A stretch of DNA of 64,000 bases, from assembly GCA_029856155.1 (NCBI GenBank), contig JAHQWL010000088.1, positions 25,459 to 89,458 of the forward strand, in the 5' to 3' direction. Positions 54,176 to 63,352 of this stretch are shown one piece after another. The notes under the pieces are model-generated. The model had not been told where the DNA came from and did no database searches. It worked only from the letters and a program-made list of their open reading frames with translations. A program made the position numbers and the translations under genes. The DNA comes from Promethearchaeia archaeon. GTDB lineage: Archaea > Asgardarchaeota > Lokiarchaeia > Sigyniarchaeales > SOKP01. Every line of letters starts with the position of its first letter. Position 1 is the stretch's first letter.

Positions 54176-55981
54176 ATGGATTTATTACCTAAAGTATTTA
54201 GAACTGAGGGAAATGTTACTGAATTCGATCCATCCAAGATTTTCGAAAGTATCCTAAAGGAAACCAGAATGAGTGAAGAAAATGCAAAAAATATCACTGA
54301 ATTAGTTGTGAGAAGAATAATTAGCTCTGGCATAAAATTTCTATCAGGACCTCATATAAGAGAAATTGTATGTTCAATACTTTCTGAAGAACATTTTGAA
54401 AATGAACGAAAATTATACACTCGAATTGGAATGCCATTAATGGACTATGAAAAGATTCTTGAAAAAGGTCCAAGTGATAAGCCAAATGAACAGATAAATC
54501 CTGAAAAGATTCATCACTGGGCAGCCGATCGTATAGCTGAAGAATATGCCCATTTAAGAATATTAAATAATGAAGAGTCTAAAGCCCATTTATATGGTGA
54601 TATTCATATTAATGGACTAAATTACTTTGATTCAAGACCATTTAGTCAAGTTTGGGATCCTAGGTTTATTTTAAATGAAGATTTTCCTCCAATAGATAAT
54701 TTAAAAAATATTTACAAGCAAAAACCAGCAAATAATCTTATAGGTGCTTTAAAAAACCTTTCTAAATGGTTAGGAATAACACACAGTGAGTTCTATGGAA
54801 TTCAAGGATTTAATTTGATTAGTACTTTTTTAGCTCCATATGTGTATAAAATATCAGAAGAAAAAATAATGAAAGATCTGCGAGAATTTATTTATGAAAT
54901 TAACCATATTCCAATCATTATTGGACGCAGCATTTCAAAATCATTACTTTCCTCTTCATTTTCTATTCTTGACGCCTTTTTAGAAATCCCTGCCATAAAT
55001 CCTGGCGGAAAAACTGAAAAGGTCTATGGAGATTACCACGAAGAAAGTAAAAGGCTATTAAAGGCTCTTTTTCTTATTTTAAAAGAAGAATATTATAAAA
55101 ATCCTAATTCAATTCCCAATCATCAATCGATTTTAGATAATATATTAATAGATGAAATTAGTACTTTTGTACCAGGTTTTTGGGATGAGCCTGGTATAAT
55201 AAATTCAACCTATTTTATGAACCCTCGTCTAGATTTCTACAAAAAAAAATTAGTTGAGCATATATCGAATAATGGTCATTTTAATTATGGAACTCTTCAA
55301 AACATTACTTTAAACTTGCCTCGTTATTCTTACATGAGTAGAAATGAAGATGAATTTTTAGAATTGCTAAATTCAAAGCTTGATTTGTGTTCGGAAATTT
55401 TATTGAAGAAATTTAAAATAATTGAAAAAAGGATTAATTCAAATCATCTTCCTTTTTGTATAAGTAAAGTTAAGGGGGAGCCTATATTTAATATTAATAA
55501 TCAGAATTTATCAATAAGTATAGTTGGATTAAATGAATCGATTAAACATTTAATAAATTACGAGCTTCATGAGCATTCAGAGGCAATTAATCTAGGTAAA
55601 AAAATTCTAAATAATATATACATTAAATGTAGAGAATTATCTGATAGGGATACTAAACAATACATATTGAGTGAAAATCTTTCAGAAAAAGCGATTCACA
55701 GATTTACAAAATTGGATTTAAAACATTTTCCAAAGCAAATTAAATCATTATCTAATAAGACGGATTATAACTACACTAATTCTATTCATTATAGACACCG
55801 TATTGATGGTAATTTATTAAATATGCTGAAAGATCAAGGAGATTTTCATCAATTTATTCATAATGGTGCAGTTGAGTATATTTCCTTAAATAGTTTAAAA
55901 AAGAATGATTTAGTATTGAGAGATTTTATTGGAATAATTTGTAAGGACTCAAATTTATCATCAATGAAGTTTTATTCTTAA
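54176..55981 (+). CDS. NrdD-like anaerobic ribonucleotide reductase homologue lacking the glycyl-radical domain
   Basis: A 601-residue homologue of class III ribonucleotide reductase. An ATP cone (5-88, LPKVFRTEGNVTEFDPSKIF) is followed by the barrel: HINGLNYFDSRPFSQVWDPR, INPGGKTEKVYGD and GTLQNITLNLPRYSYMSRNE. The family's thiyl cysteine before NLPR is not present (NYGTLQNIT, about residues 369-377). The protein stops at GIICKDSNLSSMKFYS, just where the zinc ribbon and the C-terminal glycyl-radical motif should begin, and downstream DNA shows no remnant of them. It therefore cannot be a normal NrdD; it may bind nucleotides allosterically or act as a pseudoenzyme. Full-length NrdD was not seen in the window. 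Confidence 0.75.
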   Translation: MDLLPKVFRTEGNVTEFDPSKIFESILKETRMSEENAKNITELVVRRIISSGIKFLSGPHIREIVCSILSEEHFENERKLYTRIGMPLMDYEKILEKGPSDKPNEQINPEKIHHWAADRIAEEYAHLRILNNEESKAHLYGDIHINGLNYFDSRPFSQVWDPRFILNEDFPPIDNLKNIYKQKPANNLIGALKNLSKWLGITHSEFYGIQGFNLISTFLAPYVYKISEEKIMKDLREFIYEINHIPIIIGRSISKSLLSSSFSILDAFLEIPAINPGGKTEKVYGDYHEESKRLLKALFLILKEEYYKNPNSIPNHQSILDNILIDEISTFVPGFWDEPGIINSTYFMNPRLDFYKKKLVEHISNNGHFNYGTLQNITLNLPRYSYMSRNEDEFLELLNSKLDLCSEILLKKFKIIEKRINSNHLPFCISKVKGEPIFNINNQNLSISIVGLNESIKHLINYELHEHSEAINLGKKILNNIYIKCRELSDRDTKQYILSENLSEKAIHRFTKLDLKHFPKQIKSLSNKTDYNYTNSIHYRHRIDGNLLNMLKDQGDFHQFIHNGAVEYISLNSLKKNDLVLRDFIGIICKDSNLSSMKFYS

Positions 55982-56139
55982 ACTGATTACTAACCGTATT
56001 TTTCTTAAAAAAAGTATTTAATAAGTATGGTTTTTTTGATTATATTGTAATAATATCTAGATTTTATAATATTTTAATTTAGAATTAAAATTCAATTTTA
56101 AATATAATAGGATTTTTCGAATATATAAGCGGGAATAAA

Positions 56140-57603
56140 TTGACAAATACAAAAGCTAATCATAAGAAAGGCAAACCCACCGAAGAAGAAACTTCTGATC
56201 TCAAATCTAATATAATAAAAGCAATTGTATTAAGTATTTTTGATGAGAATGGTCCTAGTCCCCATATCTTTTGGCCTAAAAATTTAGATGAAAGTGCAGG
56301 TCTTTTAATTGCCATGAAAACGATATCTCTCCTTATGGGAGATAGTACATATCAAAATGGAGAAACTACTGAAGGTGTGAATTATTTTGGAATATTGCCA
56401 TTCCCTGATCTGAAATTAAATGGTTTGACTTATTTTTTTCTCATTCCCGATGTAAAAGCTCGTGGTAAAGCTTTAGCAGCTACTATTACTGTATTGATAA
56501 ATGAAAATGACAGAGTATTCTTTTATGAGAATATGAAATACTTGAGAATCATCATAGATAAAACTGCAAACTTAATACAACTCAATAAGGAACATAATGA
56601 AAGAGAAAATATTATTGAAGATTTAAGAGAAGAACTTTTCGAGTTTACTATGGAACTAAAAGATCCGTTTTCAACGAGGAGACAAATAAAAATCTTACTT
56701 ACAGGGTTAGATAAGGCGGGAAAGACTAGCTTTGTGCATGGCATTAGGAGAAAATATTCTGAAATCATCAAGGCTTTACCAACTAAAGGCGTCGAGAGAA
56801 CTGAAGAAAATATTTTTGAAGAACAAAATTCTCTAATCTCAGTATGGGATTTAGGGGGACAAAAAAAATATCGCGAAAGATTCCTGGAGCAAAGTAAAAT
56901 ATATCTATATAATATTGATTTAATGTTTTTCTTCATAGATATTCAAGATGTAGATAGGATACATGAAGCTCTTGACCTGTTTAGGACGATTTTGAACTCT
57001 TTAATAGAATTAGAAGAATTTCCGCCAATTGTTTCATGCGTACATAAATTCGACCCTGACTTGAAAGGATCAAAAGACATATTTAAAAGCTTGGAAATTA
57101 TTGCTGATGGGATCAAAGAGAATTCCGAGAGGTTTTTTATTAAAATTTTCCAAACTAGTATTTTTGATCATTGGAGCCTTATTACGGCATATTCTTATGG
57201 ATTATCACAGTTAAGTACAAATCGTGAACTATTCAGAAATCAATTAAAAAAGTTTGCTAAAAAAACTAATTCAGATGCTATTCTACTATTAAACGAAAAT
57301 GGAATTATTCTATCCAGTTTCTCCAAAACCGATATTTCTGGAAAAGTTTTCGAAATTTCTGCTCCACATTTTCAAAGTTTATATAAGAACTTTAAAGAAT
57401 ACAAATTATTAGAGCAAGATTTTATAGTAACGTCTGGTATTACTGATGAGTCTAAAAAAGTAATCTTCCAAAAAATAAAAGTTGAAAAATATAATTTGTA
57501 TCTACTTCTATTTTTAGAAAAGTCTTCTGAAATTGAGAAAATTGAAAAAAACTTACCAGATTTTTCAAAAAATCTAGTTGACTTAATTCATACATACATA
57601 TAA
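56140..57603 (+). CDS. Longin-like/Arf-type GTPase/C-terminal domain protein 2
   Basis: A 487-residue paralogue of the gene at 46690. Residues 20-150 are longin-like (NIIKAIVLSIFDENGPSPHI, FGILPFPDLKLNGLTYFFLI). The G domain has G1 GLDKAGKTS (189-197), PTKGVER (214-220), G3 WDLGGQ (236-241) and G4 HKFD (302-305), so it is Rag/Gtr-like and more canonical than its paralogue. The C-terminal 120 residues form another longin/roadblock-like domain (TNSDAILLLNENGIILSSFS). TTG start after GGGAATAAA. A basic 20-residue N-terminal tail precedes the longin. Confidence 0.82.
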   Translation: MTNTKANHKKGKPTEEETSDLKSNIIKAIVLSIFDENGPSPHIFWPKNLDESAGLLIAMKTISLLMGDSTYQNGETTEGVNYFGILPFPDLKLNGLTYFFLIPDVKARGKALAATITVLINENDRVFFYENMKYLRIIIDKTANLIQLNKEHNERENIIEDLREELFEFTMELKDPFSTRRQIKILLTGLDKAGKTSFVHGIRRKYSEIIKALPTKGVERTEENIFEEQNSLISVWDLGGQKKYRERFLEQSKIYLYNIDLMFFFIDIQDVDRIHEALDLFRTILNSLIELEEFPPIVSCVHKFDPDLKGSKDIFKSLEIIADGIKENSERFFIKIFQTSIFDHWSLITAYSYGLSQLSTNRELFRNQLKKFAKKTNSDAILLLNENGIILSSFSKTDISGKVFEISAPHFQSLYKNFKEYKLLEQDFIVTSGITDESKKVIFQKIKVEKYNLYLLLFLEKSSEIEKIEKNLPDFSKNLVDLIHTYI

Positions 57604-57621
57604 GAAAATAAAAAAAAATAT

Positions 57622-58908
57622 TTAATATTGAGAGTATTGTTCAAGTTGTTTCTTATGTCTCTTATTTCGCAAAAGGAACATCAATGAAATTACAGCAAAA
57701 AAACCTAAAATTATAAACGTAGTAGTAATGATTGGAAAATCAGATAGTGGATTAAGATTTGTCTCCAAAACAGTTATTTCAATTGAATACGTCCAGTCAT
57801 ATGCTGAATGGTCAATACACACAGGAGATGGATTAATAGGAAATTCAGAAGTATACTCGTATCCTGGTGATGCACCCGGTAAGAAAAACCATGCACCCAC
57901 ATTGAAATTAAATCTGAGAAAATCTATCCGATTAAAATATCCTCGTCCCCACGTAGGATCACATGCGATCCAGCCAATCTGAGGAATAAAATACTCGAGC
58001 CATGCATGAGCTAAAATCTCATTTGTGAAAGATGCTGTTTGAGTTGGTCCATTATAATTTAGATCAAAAAAATATTTATCACCAACAGTAGGACGATATG
58101 CAGGATTATTAGAAATAACAAATCCAGTTATCTTTCTTGCGGGAATGCTTTGAATTCGTAAAAGAGTAATCATCAAATCCGAAATATCTGAACAATCTCC
58201 TCTTCTCTGGTTATATGCTTCAAGAGCGCCAATTTCATCATCCTGCACTTGATAATCAATATTAGATACGATCCAATTGAAAATTTTCCTTGCTTTCTCA
58301 ACAGTGTTATTTTCAATACCTACAATATTATTAGATAGGGCTCTTAACGTTGGATTATTGCATTCATAAAATAATTCAGTCACATTATATAATGCGTGTA
58401 TTTCATCACCTGGAGTATAAATTCCAATATCTTCATCATTAATTTCATTAAAATAAATCTCATTGAGAGTAATATTATATTTTTGATGAAGAGTTATCTT
58501 ATCAGATATATTTATCGTAGGGTTAAATAAATCGTAAGTGTTGTTGAATTTATCCGCATGACCTTCTTCAATAAAATCCCAACCAGTGATTTCATTATCA
58601 AATCCCGTAACTTCTTGATAAGGGGGACAATATGGTGTTAGTGTTGAATTAGGTTGACGATTATCTAGTCTAGCTACTTTGAAATAGTAAGTTTGAGAAC
58701 CAGGTCTAGTGTGAGTAAGTATATAATTAATTTCTATTTCATATTGTACACTTTGCGAAATATTAAAATTGGAAACACCATAATCAGGAGTTGATAGTTG
58801 AGGATATTCCAATGCTGTGTTAAAAGGTGTTATAAAGGATATTCCTATGGAATTACTCAAAGGAAAAATAAGTAGGTAAAAAAACACGACGGTAAATTTA
58901 GTTTTCAT
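57622..58908 (-). CDS. Surface-anchored transglutaminase-like (cysteine-protease fold) protein
   Basis: A 428-residue protein with an N-terminal signal peptide (KTKFTVVFFYLLIFPLSNS) and a C-terminal helix (FPIITTTFIILGFFAVISLM) followed by a basic tail, so the bulk is outside the cell. The transglutaminase core has C239 in RRGDCSDISDLM, H301 in LAHAWLEY and D317 in ACDPTWG, the complete catalytic triad. Prokaryotic members are mostly proteases or peptidoglycan/pseudomurein-type hydrolases, or protein crosslinkers. The C-terminal helix lacks a clear archaeosortase tripartite motif. Substrate unknown. Confidence 0.85.
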   Translation of the reverse strand: MKTKFTVVFFYLLIFPLSNSIGISFITPFNTALEYPQLSTPDYGVSNFNISQSVQYEIEINYILTHTRPGSQTYYFKVARLDNRQPNSTLTPYCPPYQEVTGFDNEITGWDFIEEGHADKFNNTYDLFNPTINISDKITLHQKYNITLNEIYFNEINDEDIGIYTPGDEIHALYNVTELFYECNNPTLRALSNNIVGIENNTVEKARKIFNWIVSNIDYQVQDDEIGALEAYNQRRGDCSDISDLMITLLRIQSIPARKITGFVISNNPAYRPTVGDKYFFDLNYNGPTQTASFTNEILAHAWLEYFIPQIGWIACDPTWGRGYFNRIDFLRFNFNVGAWFFLPGASPGYEYTSEFPINPSPVCIDHSAYDWTYSIEITVLETNLNPLSDFPIITTTFIILGFFAVISLMFLLRNKRHKKQLEQYSQY

Positions 58909-59139
58909 ATTAAAATCATAGCATAAATATATATGTATTAGAAATGAAAACCTCTATTTTTAATTTTAACCATTAAGAAAATGTAATGTAATGATTCATA
59001 AGCATGAATTTTTTTATTTTTAATATAACAAAAAAAGCTATTCAATATTATTAAAGTGTGATTATTTTTTCAAATGATTTATTTTGGTACATTTTTATTT
59101 TTATATTATAGATTTATTTTTTCTCTAATGATATGAGTT

Positions 59140-59144
59140 GAGGT
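59140..59144 (+). promoter_or_regulatory. Shine-Dalgarno supporting an ATA start codon
   Basis: GAGGT is followed by six bases and ATA at 59151. An in-frame TGA overlaps it at 59139-59141, so no start further upstream is available in this frame. Confidence 0.45.
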
Positions 59145-59150
59145 TTCTTA

Positions 59151-59783
59151 ATATACAAGATTTTTCTTATCGATGCTGATAATGGGATATCACTTTTAGA
59201 ATCCACATTTAAAGAATTAAAAAAGATTCAAGATGAAGTTATAGCTGGTTTTTTTAATGCAATTAATATAACCATTGATATAATTCAAAAAGCCATGGTA
59301 AAGGGGAGAAGAGTAAATGAAATGGATAGAGTATTACAATCGGAAGATTCAACTATTTTTATTCACTATCACCCATTATCAAGAATTTTATTCTGTTCAA
59401 TTTCAGATGCTGATGATAATACTGACAAAATTGAAGAAATAATGCATAAAATTGCCAATCGCTTTTGGAAAAAGCACCAATCTGATCTTAAAAACTTTAG
59501 AGCAACAACAGATAAAAGTAGATTTCAAACATTAAATGCAGATATAGAAAATCTTACAATTGGCGGAAAAATAGCTGAAGTTTTTCCAAATGTAATGATT
59601 GCTAAGAGTGTGTTAGAAAAGGTTCTATCCATGGGAATGATTGCTGATTTTGACTTTCAAGTCGCATTACAATGCACTGGAAAGAATTCTCCATTGAAAA
59701 TTTCAAGAAATTTGAATACAAAACGTACAACAATAGAAGAAATTCTAAAGAAGTTAGAAGAGTTAGATATTATCAAAATCTGA
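59151..59783 (+). CDS. Longin-like domain protein with C-terminal winged helix, apparent ATA start
   Basis: The frame is open from 59142 after an in-frame TGA but has no ATG, GTG or TTG before 59295. From ATA at 59151 it encodes YKIFLIDADNGISLLESTFK and VIAGFFNAINITIDIIQKAM, the first strand and helix expected for the longin-like family; starting at ATG 59295 would lose them. It continues IFIHYHPLSRILFCSISDAD (a beta hairpin) and ends in a likely winged-helix tail, SRNLNTKRTTIEEILKKLEE, about 45 residues. About 210 residues in all. Either ATA is used as a start or an ancestral ATG has mutated. Function unknown; longin-like proteins of this type bind G proteins or membranes in other systems. 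Confidence 0.65.
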   Translation: MYKIFLIDADNGISLLESTFKELKKIQDEVIAGFFNAINITIDIIQKAMVKGRRVNEMDRVLQSEDSTIFIHYHPLSRILFCSISDADDNTDKIEEIMHKIANRFWKKHQSDLKNFRATTDKSRFQTLNADIENLTIGGKIAEVFPNVMIAKSVLEKVLSMGMIADFDFQVALQCTGKNSPLKISRNLNTKRTTIEEILKKLEELDIIKI

Positions 59784-59944
59784 ATAAGCTATTTAATCTC
59801 AATTATGATATTTTTAATTAAAAATCTAAAATGCAATAATTAATAATATTATTAATTCAACTTAATGATTTTAAATAGAAAAAAATAAAAATTTTCCTAG
59901 TTTTTCAAATTTAAATAATATCATGTTATAATCGTTGAATAATT

Positions 59945-60550
59945 ATGGAAAGCAAACCAAGCCTAACTGCATTAGTAAAGAGTCCTTCTAAAGATGGTCA
60001 TATAAGAGAAAGCCATGGGTTCTCTTTAAAAGAGATTAAAGAAGCGGGAAAATCTATTGATCTCTTAAAAAACTCTAATATTAAAATTGATTATTTTAGG
60101 AAATCACTTCATACTGAAAACGTCAAGAGGTTAAAATCTTTAGAATTTCCATCTAAGGAAAAAAAGAAAAAAAAACCTTTTATTAAAAAAGAAAAGAAGA
60201 GAGCGCCATTTAAATCCAAAGAAGAAAAAATTAAAAAAAAACCTGATAAAACAATTGCAAAATCGGTACCAAAACTAGAAAAGAAAGTAAAAGTAAAACC
60301 TGCAAAGAAAGAAAAGGTAAAAATCACCAAAGTAGAAAAAGTAGAAAAATTGCCTAGCCCAGCTACAGGTAAACTTTTAACTGAATTATCTGGATTAGGA
60401 GATGCAACCGCGAAAAAATTCATTGAGCTTGGCGTTACCGACATAGAAGCATTATGCAAAGAGCAACCCGAAGAATTAGCGCCATTAATTAAGGGTGTCT
60501 CTGTAGATAGACTTAAAAAGTGGATTGAGGAAGGAAAAGGGCTAATTTAA
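59945..60550 (+). CDS. Lysine-rich protein with C-terminal helix-hairpin-helix domain
   Basis: A 201-residue protein. Residues 1-60 form a modest globular or helical start. Residues 62-135 are a strongly basic linker of Lys, Pro, Val and Glu (for example KEKKKKKPFIKKEKKRAPFK), like eukaryotic chromatin-protein tails. Residues 138-201 (LLTELSGLGDATAKKFIELG, VTDIEALCKEQPEELAPLIK, GVSVDRLKKWIEEGK) match the HhH domain found in DNA-repair and RNA-polymerase-linked proteins. The lysine run is also a plausible acetylation target for the deacetylase-fold enzyme at 9451; that is speculation. Nucleic-acid binding is likely. Confidence 0.8.
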   Translation: MESKPSLTALVKSPSKDGHIRESHGFSLKEIKEAGKSIDLLKNSNIKIDYFRKSLHTENVKRLKSLEFPSKEKKKKKPFIKKEKKRAPFKSKEEKIKKKPDKTIAKSVPKLEKKVKVKPAKKEKVKITKVEKVEKLPSPATGKLLTELSGLGDATAKKFIELGVTDIEALCKEQPEELAPLIKGVSVDRLKKWIEEGKGLI

Positions 60551-60699
60551 TTGATTTAAGACTTCTTCAAGTTTATTTTATTAATTTACTGAAAATTAAT
60601 TTAAAGTAAAGTTCCAAATGACAGAAATTTTATAAAGAATAAATTTATTTTAGAAGTAAATCTAATTCTTGAAATATAAATTAGATAACGGGAAAGGAT

Positions 60700-61191
60700 A
60701 TGGAATATAATTATTTTGTTTATACTAAACCAGAATGTGGAGTTAAAATTAATAAAATGCCAAAATGGTATAAAGAAATAGAATACATAGGCGATGAGAA
60801 GCAAGGTTCTATTAATTTCCATACTGAAAATGAATATGATGAAATTTGGGGTCCAGTGTCAAAGATGGAAGTAAGTTGGGAAAAAAAAGAAAGAATGAAT
60901 TTTTTTTACTATAAAGAGGTACAAAATAGTATAGACATTTATAACGCCATTGGTATAGTAGTTACTGAAAAAAAAAGAGATTGGTTGAGGAGTCATGAAA
61001 TCACTTTCTGGTTAGGACATCGGAACAAAATGATGAGAAAAAGATATTATACAGAAAAAGTAATACATTGTATATTTTATTGTGACTTAACGGAAAGACT
61101 CTTTAATATCCATACTTTAGTAATTGGAGAAGCGTTCGAGGATTTTAAACCATATATATTAAATTCATATAATTCTATAGAATGTCATTAA
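60700..61191 (+). CDS. Conserved-looking protein of unknown function
   Basis: A 163-residue soluble protein not recognised. It has a beta-rich, charged composition (SINFHTENEYDEIWGPVSKM, then FWLGHRNKMMRKRYYTEKVI) and cysteines in CIFYCDLTERLF. No signal or membrane segment. Codon use looks like that of neighbouring genes, and the frame is closed at both ends by normal start and stop codons. Its stop overlaps the stop of the convergent methyltransferase gene by four bases. An AAAGGATAT lies upstream of the ATG. Confidence 0.6.
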   Translation: MEYNYFVYTKPECGVKINKMPKWYKEIEYIGDEKQGSINFHTENEYDEIWGPVSKMEVSWEKKERMNFFYYKEVQNSIDIYNAIGIVVTEKKRDWLRSHEITFWLGHRNKMMRKRYYTEKVIHCIFYCDLTERLFNIHTLVIGEAFEDFKPYILNSYNSIECH

Positions 61192-61934
61192 TTTATCGGT
61201 TTTCGGGCAAAAATAAAAAAATTATCTCGATCTGAAGGACCACCAGTTATTTTGAAATCTTTGATAATAAAATCTTTTAATAAATTCTTGAGTTCTCTTT
61301 TAGAGAAAAAGTGATAGAATCGATTATATGTTTTTTGATCCTTGGAAAGAGTCCAAGGGACAAATTTATCTCCAAATTCTTTTAAACCAATTAGTTCTTG
61401 TTGTTTTTTATAATTAACTGTAAATCGTCTTTTATACCATTCAGAAAGAAAATAAAATCTAAACTGCTTTTGCCACTTACGCCATACAGTTAGAATTAAA
61501 TTTCCATTTTTTTTCAATATGTCATATATTCGTATGATTGTATTCTTTCTTTCGGATTTTTTCATTATATGATGAATTGCTGCTATTGAGAAAACGGCAT
61601 TTATTGTATTTTTACGAAATGGAAGTTTAGAAATATCTGCCAATATAAGCTGAATAAAATTCACTTCATTTTGCGGATATTGATGAATATTTTTTAGTTG
61701 TGCTTGAGCTATTTTAATTAATTCGAGAGATAAGTCTAATCCAATCAACTTTTTAGGAGATGTGCCCATTATTTTAAAATTCCTGCCATTTCCACAACCT
61801 AAATCTAAAATTATACCATTGAAGGTATATCTTTTATTTTTTAAATGATTAAGAAAAAATTCTAGTGGACGCCACGGTTTTTTCCGTTTTGAATGATAAT
61901 CTTTTGCAAAATGGTTAAAACAAGAATTCTCCAT
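61188..61934 (-). CDS. Trm9/ALKBH8-like class I methyltransferase
   Basis: A 248-residue SAM-dependent methyltransferase. The N terminus (CFNHFAKDYHSKRKKPWRPL) and the SAM loop ILDLGCGNGRNFKIM are followed by LIGLDLSLELIKIAQ, ADISKLPFRKNTINAVFSIA and AIHHIMKKSERKNTI. The KPWP-like N-terminal motif with the NAVFSIAAIHH strand is typical of the Trm9 group, which methylates the carboxymethyl side chain of wobble uridines in tRNA. It lacks a zinc-finger partner such as Trm112 nearby. The substrate assignment is from motif resemblance. Confidence 0.82.
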   Translation of the reverse strand: MENSCFNHFAKDYHSKRKKPWRPLEFFLNHLKNKRYTFNGIILDLGCGNGRNFKIMGTSPKKLIGLDLSLELIKIAQAQLKNIHQYPQNEVNFIQLILADISKLPFRKNTINAVFSIAAIHHIMKKSERKNTIIRIYDILKKNGNLILTVWRKWQKQFRFYFLSEWYKRRFTVNYKKQQELIGLKEFGDKFVPWTLSKDQKTYNRFYHFFSKRELKNLLKDFIIKDFKITGGPSDRDNFFIFARKPIN

Positions 61935-61948
61935 AAGTAATCAATTTT

Positions 61949-63223
61949 TTAATTGAAAAATGTAATTTTACCTTTTTTAGCCATAATCTTACCGTCTTTA
62001 ATCACGTAAAGTAGATTTTTGGGATCCTTTAGAATTGATATTTCTTCTATTGGATTTCCATTACAAATTACTAAATCTGCTAGTTTATCTTTTTCTATAG
62101 AACCAATTTGCTTATCCATTTTAATGGCTTTCGCTCCCTGAATCGTTGCTGCTTGGAGTGCTTGAGAACTTGTCATTCCTACGTTTTCTATCATATTAAT
62201 AATTTCATGAGTTGTTGTACCATGGGGGTTCCCAGGAGTACCAGCATCAGTACCAATTGCGAAAAGTACACCTTTTTCAAAAGCTATTTTGTGATTATTA
62301 ATCATTTGTTGTTGAATTTGTTTTATTTTGGTTTTTACTTCGGGGGGTAATTGTTTTAAAATTTCTGGTTTGCTTATTCCAAAACCAGCTGTTTGAGTAG
62401 GTATTAAAAACGTTTGTTTTTTTATCATTAAATCAATAATTTCTTCATCAATAAGAGTCCCATGTTCTATAGTATCCACATTCGCTTGGACAGCTTTATA
62501 GATCCCTTCCCGTCCATGAGCATGACTTGCTACATGCATATCTAGTCTATGGGCTTCCTCTGTCATAGCTAATAATTCATCGTTTAAAAAAAGATTAGTG
62601 TCAACTTTAGAAGTAATTCCATGTAATACCCCCCCTGTAGTAACTGTCTTAATAAAATCAGCCCCAGAACGCTTTCTGTCCCTAACGGCATGCTTTATCC
62701 CATCTACACCTGCTTTAACTTCAGTTAATTTCCCATAATATTCAATTACCTCAATTGGTCCGATCGCTTCTTGATTACCCCATTGAGTGATAGGTAAATT
62801 TGCTATAAGTATTCGAGGCCCAGCGAGAGCACCAATATTAAATATTCTTCGTAAAGAGGGTCCCCATTCGGGAAGGCTTCCACAATCTCGTATGCATGTA
62901 TAACCATTAATCAAATGTTTTTGAGCATTTTGTAGAGCATAATAATGCCACATAGCTTTTGTGGTCCTAAGATATTTTCTCTCATAATCTGGTTCTGCTG
63001 TGTTTTCAAGATGTACATGACAATCAATCATTCCTGGTATAATTGTTTTTCCATTCACATCAATAATTTTATCGTTTAAATCTTTCTCGAAAGCATCATC
63101 TTCACCGCACCAAAGAATTTTCTGTCCTTGAATTATGATTGTTTGATTTTCTTTTAATATCCCATAAATGGAATCAAAAATATTTCCTGATTTAATTACT
63201 AATCTAGTTTTTTCTTGAGACAT
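61949..63223 (-). CDS. Amidohydrolase-family metalloenzyme (imidazolonepropionase-like)
   Basis: A 424-residue TIM-barrel hydrolase. Metal ligands are in GMIDCHVHLENT (HxH), a carboxylated-lysine candidate in FIKTVTTGG, SHAHGREG, EHGTLIDEE and the terminal aspartate in AIGTDAGTPGNPHG. The final domain has ADLVICNGNPIEEI. The closest familiar group is prolidase/imidazolonepropionase-type amidohydrolases. ATG at 63223 (MSQEKTRLV) was chosen; an in-frame ATG at 63340 would add 39 residues containing a hydrophobic stretch (LLSFCIFIFFLVSNLYYLN) and could make a signal-anchored form. Substrate unknown. Confidence 0.85.
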   Translation of the reverse strand: MSQEKTRLVIKSGNIFDSIYGILKENQTIIIQGQKILWCGEDDAFEKDLNDKIIDVNGKTIIPGMIDCHVHLENTAEPDYERKYLRTTKAMWHYYALQNAQKHLINGYTCIRDCGSLPEWGPSLRRIFNIGALAGPRILIANLPITQWGNQEAIGPIEVIEYYGKLTEVKAGVDGIKHAVRDRKRSGADFIKTVTTGGVLHGITSKVDTNLFLNDELLAMTEEAHRLDMHVASHAHGREGIYKAVQANVDTIEHGTLIDEEIIDLMIKKQTFLIPTQTAGFGISKPEILKQLPPEVKTKIKQIQQQMINNHKIAFEKGVLFAIGTDAGTPGNPHGTTTHEIINMIENVGMTSSQALQAATIQGAKAIKMDKQIGSIEKDKLADLVICNGNPIEEISILKDPKNLLYVIKDGKIMAKKGKITFFN

Positions 63224-63352
63224 ATTAATGAAATTAATACCATTCAGATAATAAAGATTACTTACAAGAAAAAAAATAAATATACAAAAAGATAATAAAT
63301 TTGATAAACAATTTTCATTATATATCACTGAATAGAACAAGATTTTTGAAAC

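Noticed and set aside
55982..56139. Missing glycyl-radical domain of the NrdD homologue encoded in another frame
   Set aside because: The stretch after the stop has no Cys-rich or RxxGY-like coding in any frame, so a simple frameshift is not the explanation.
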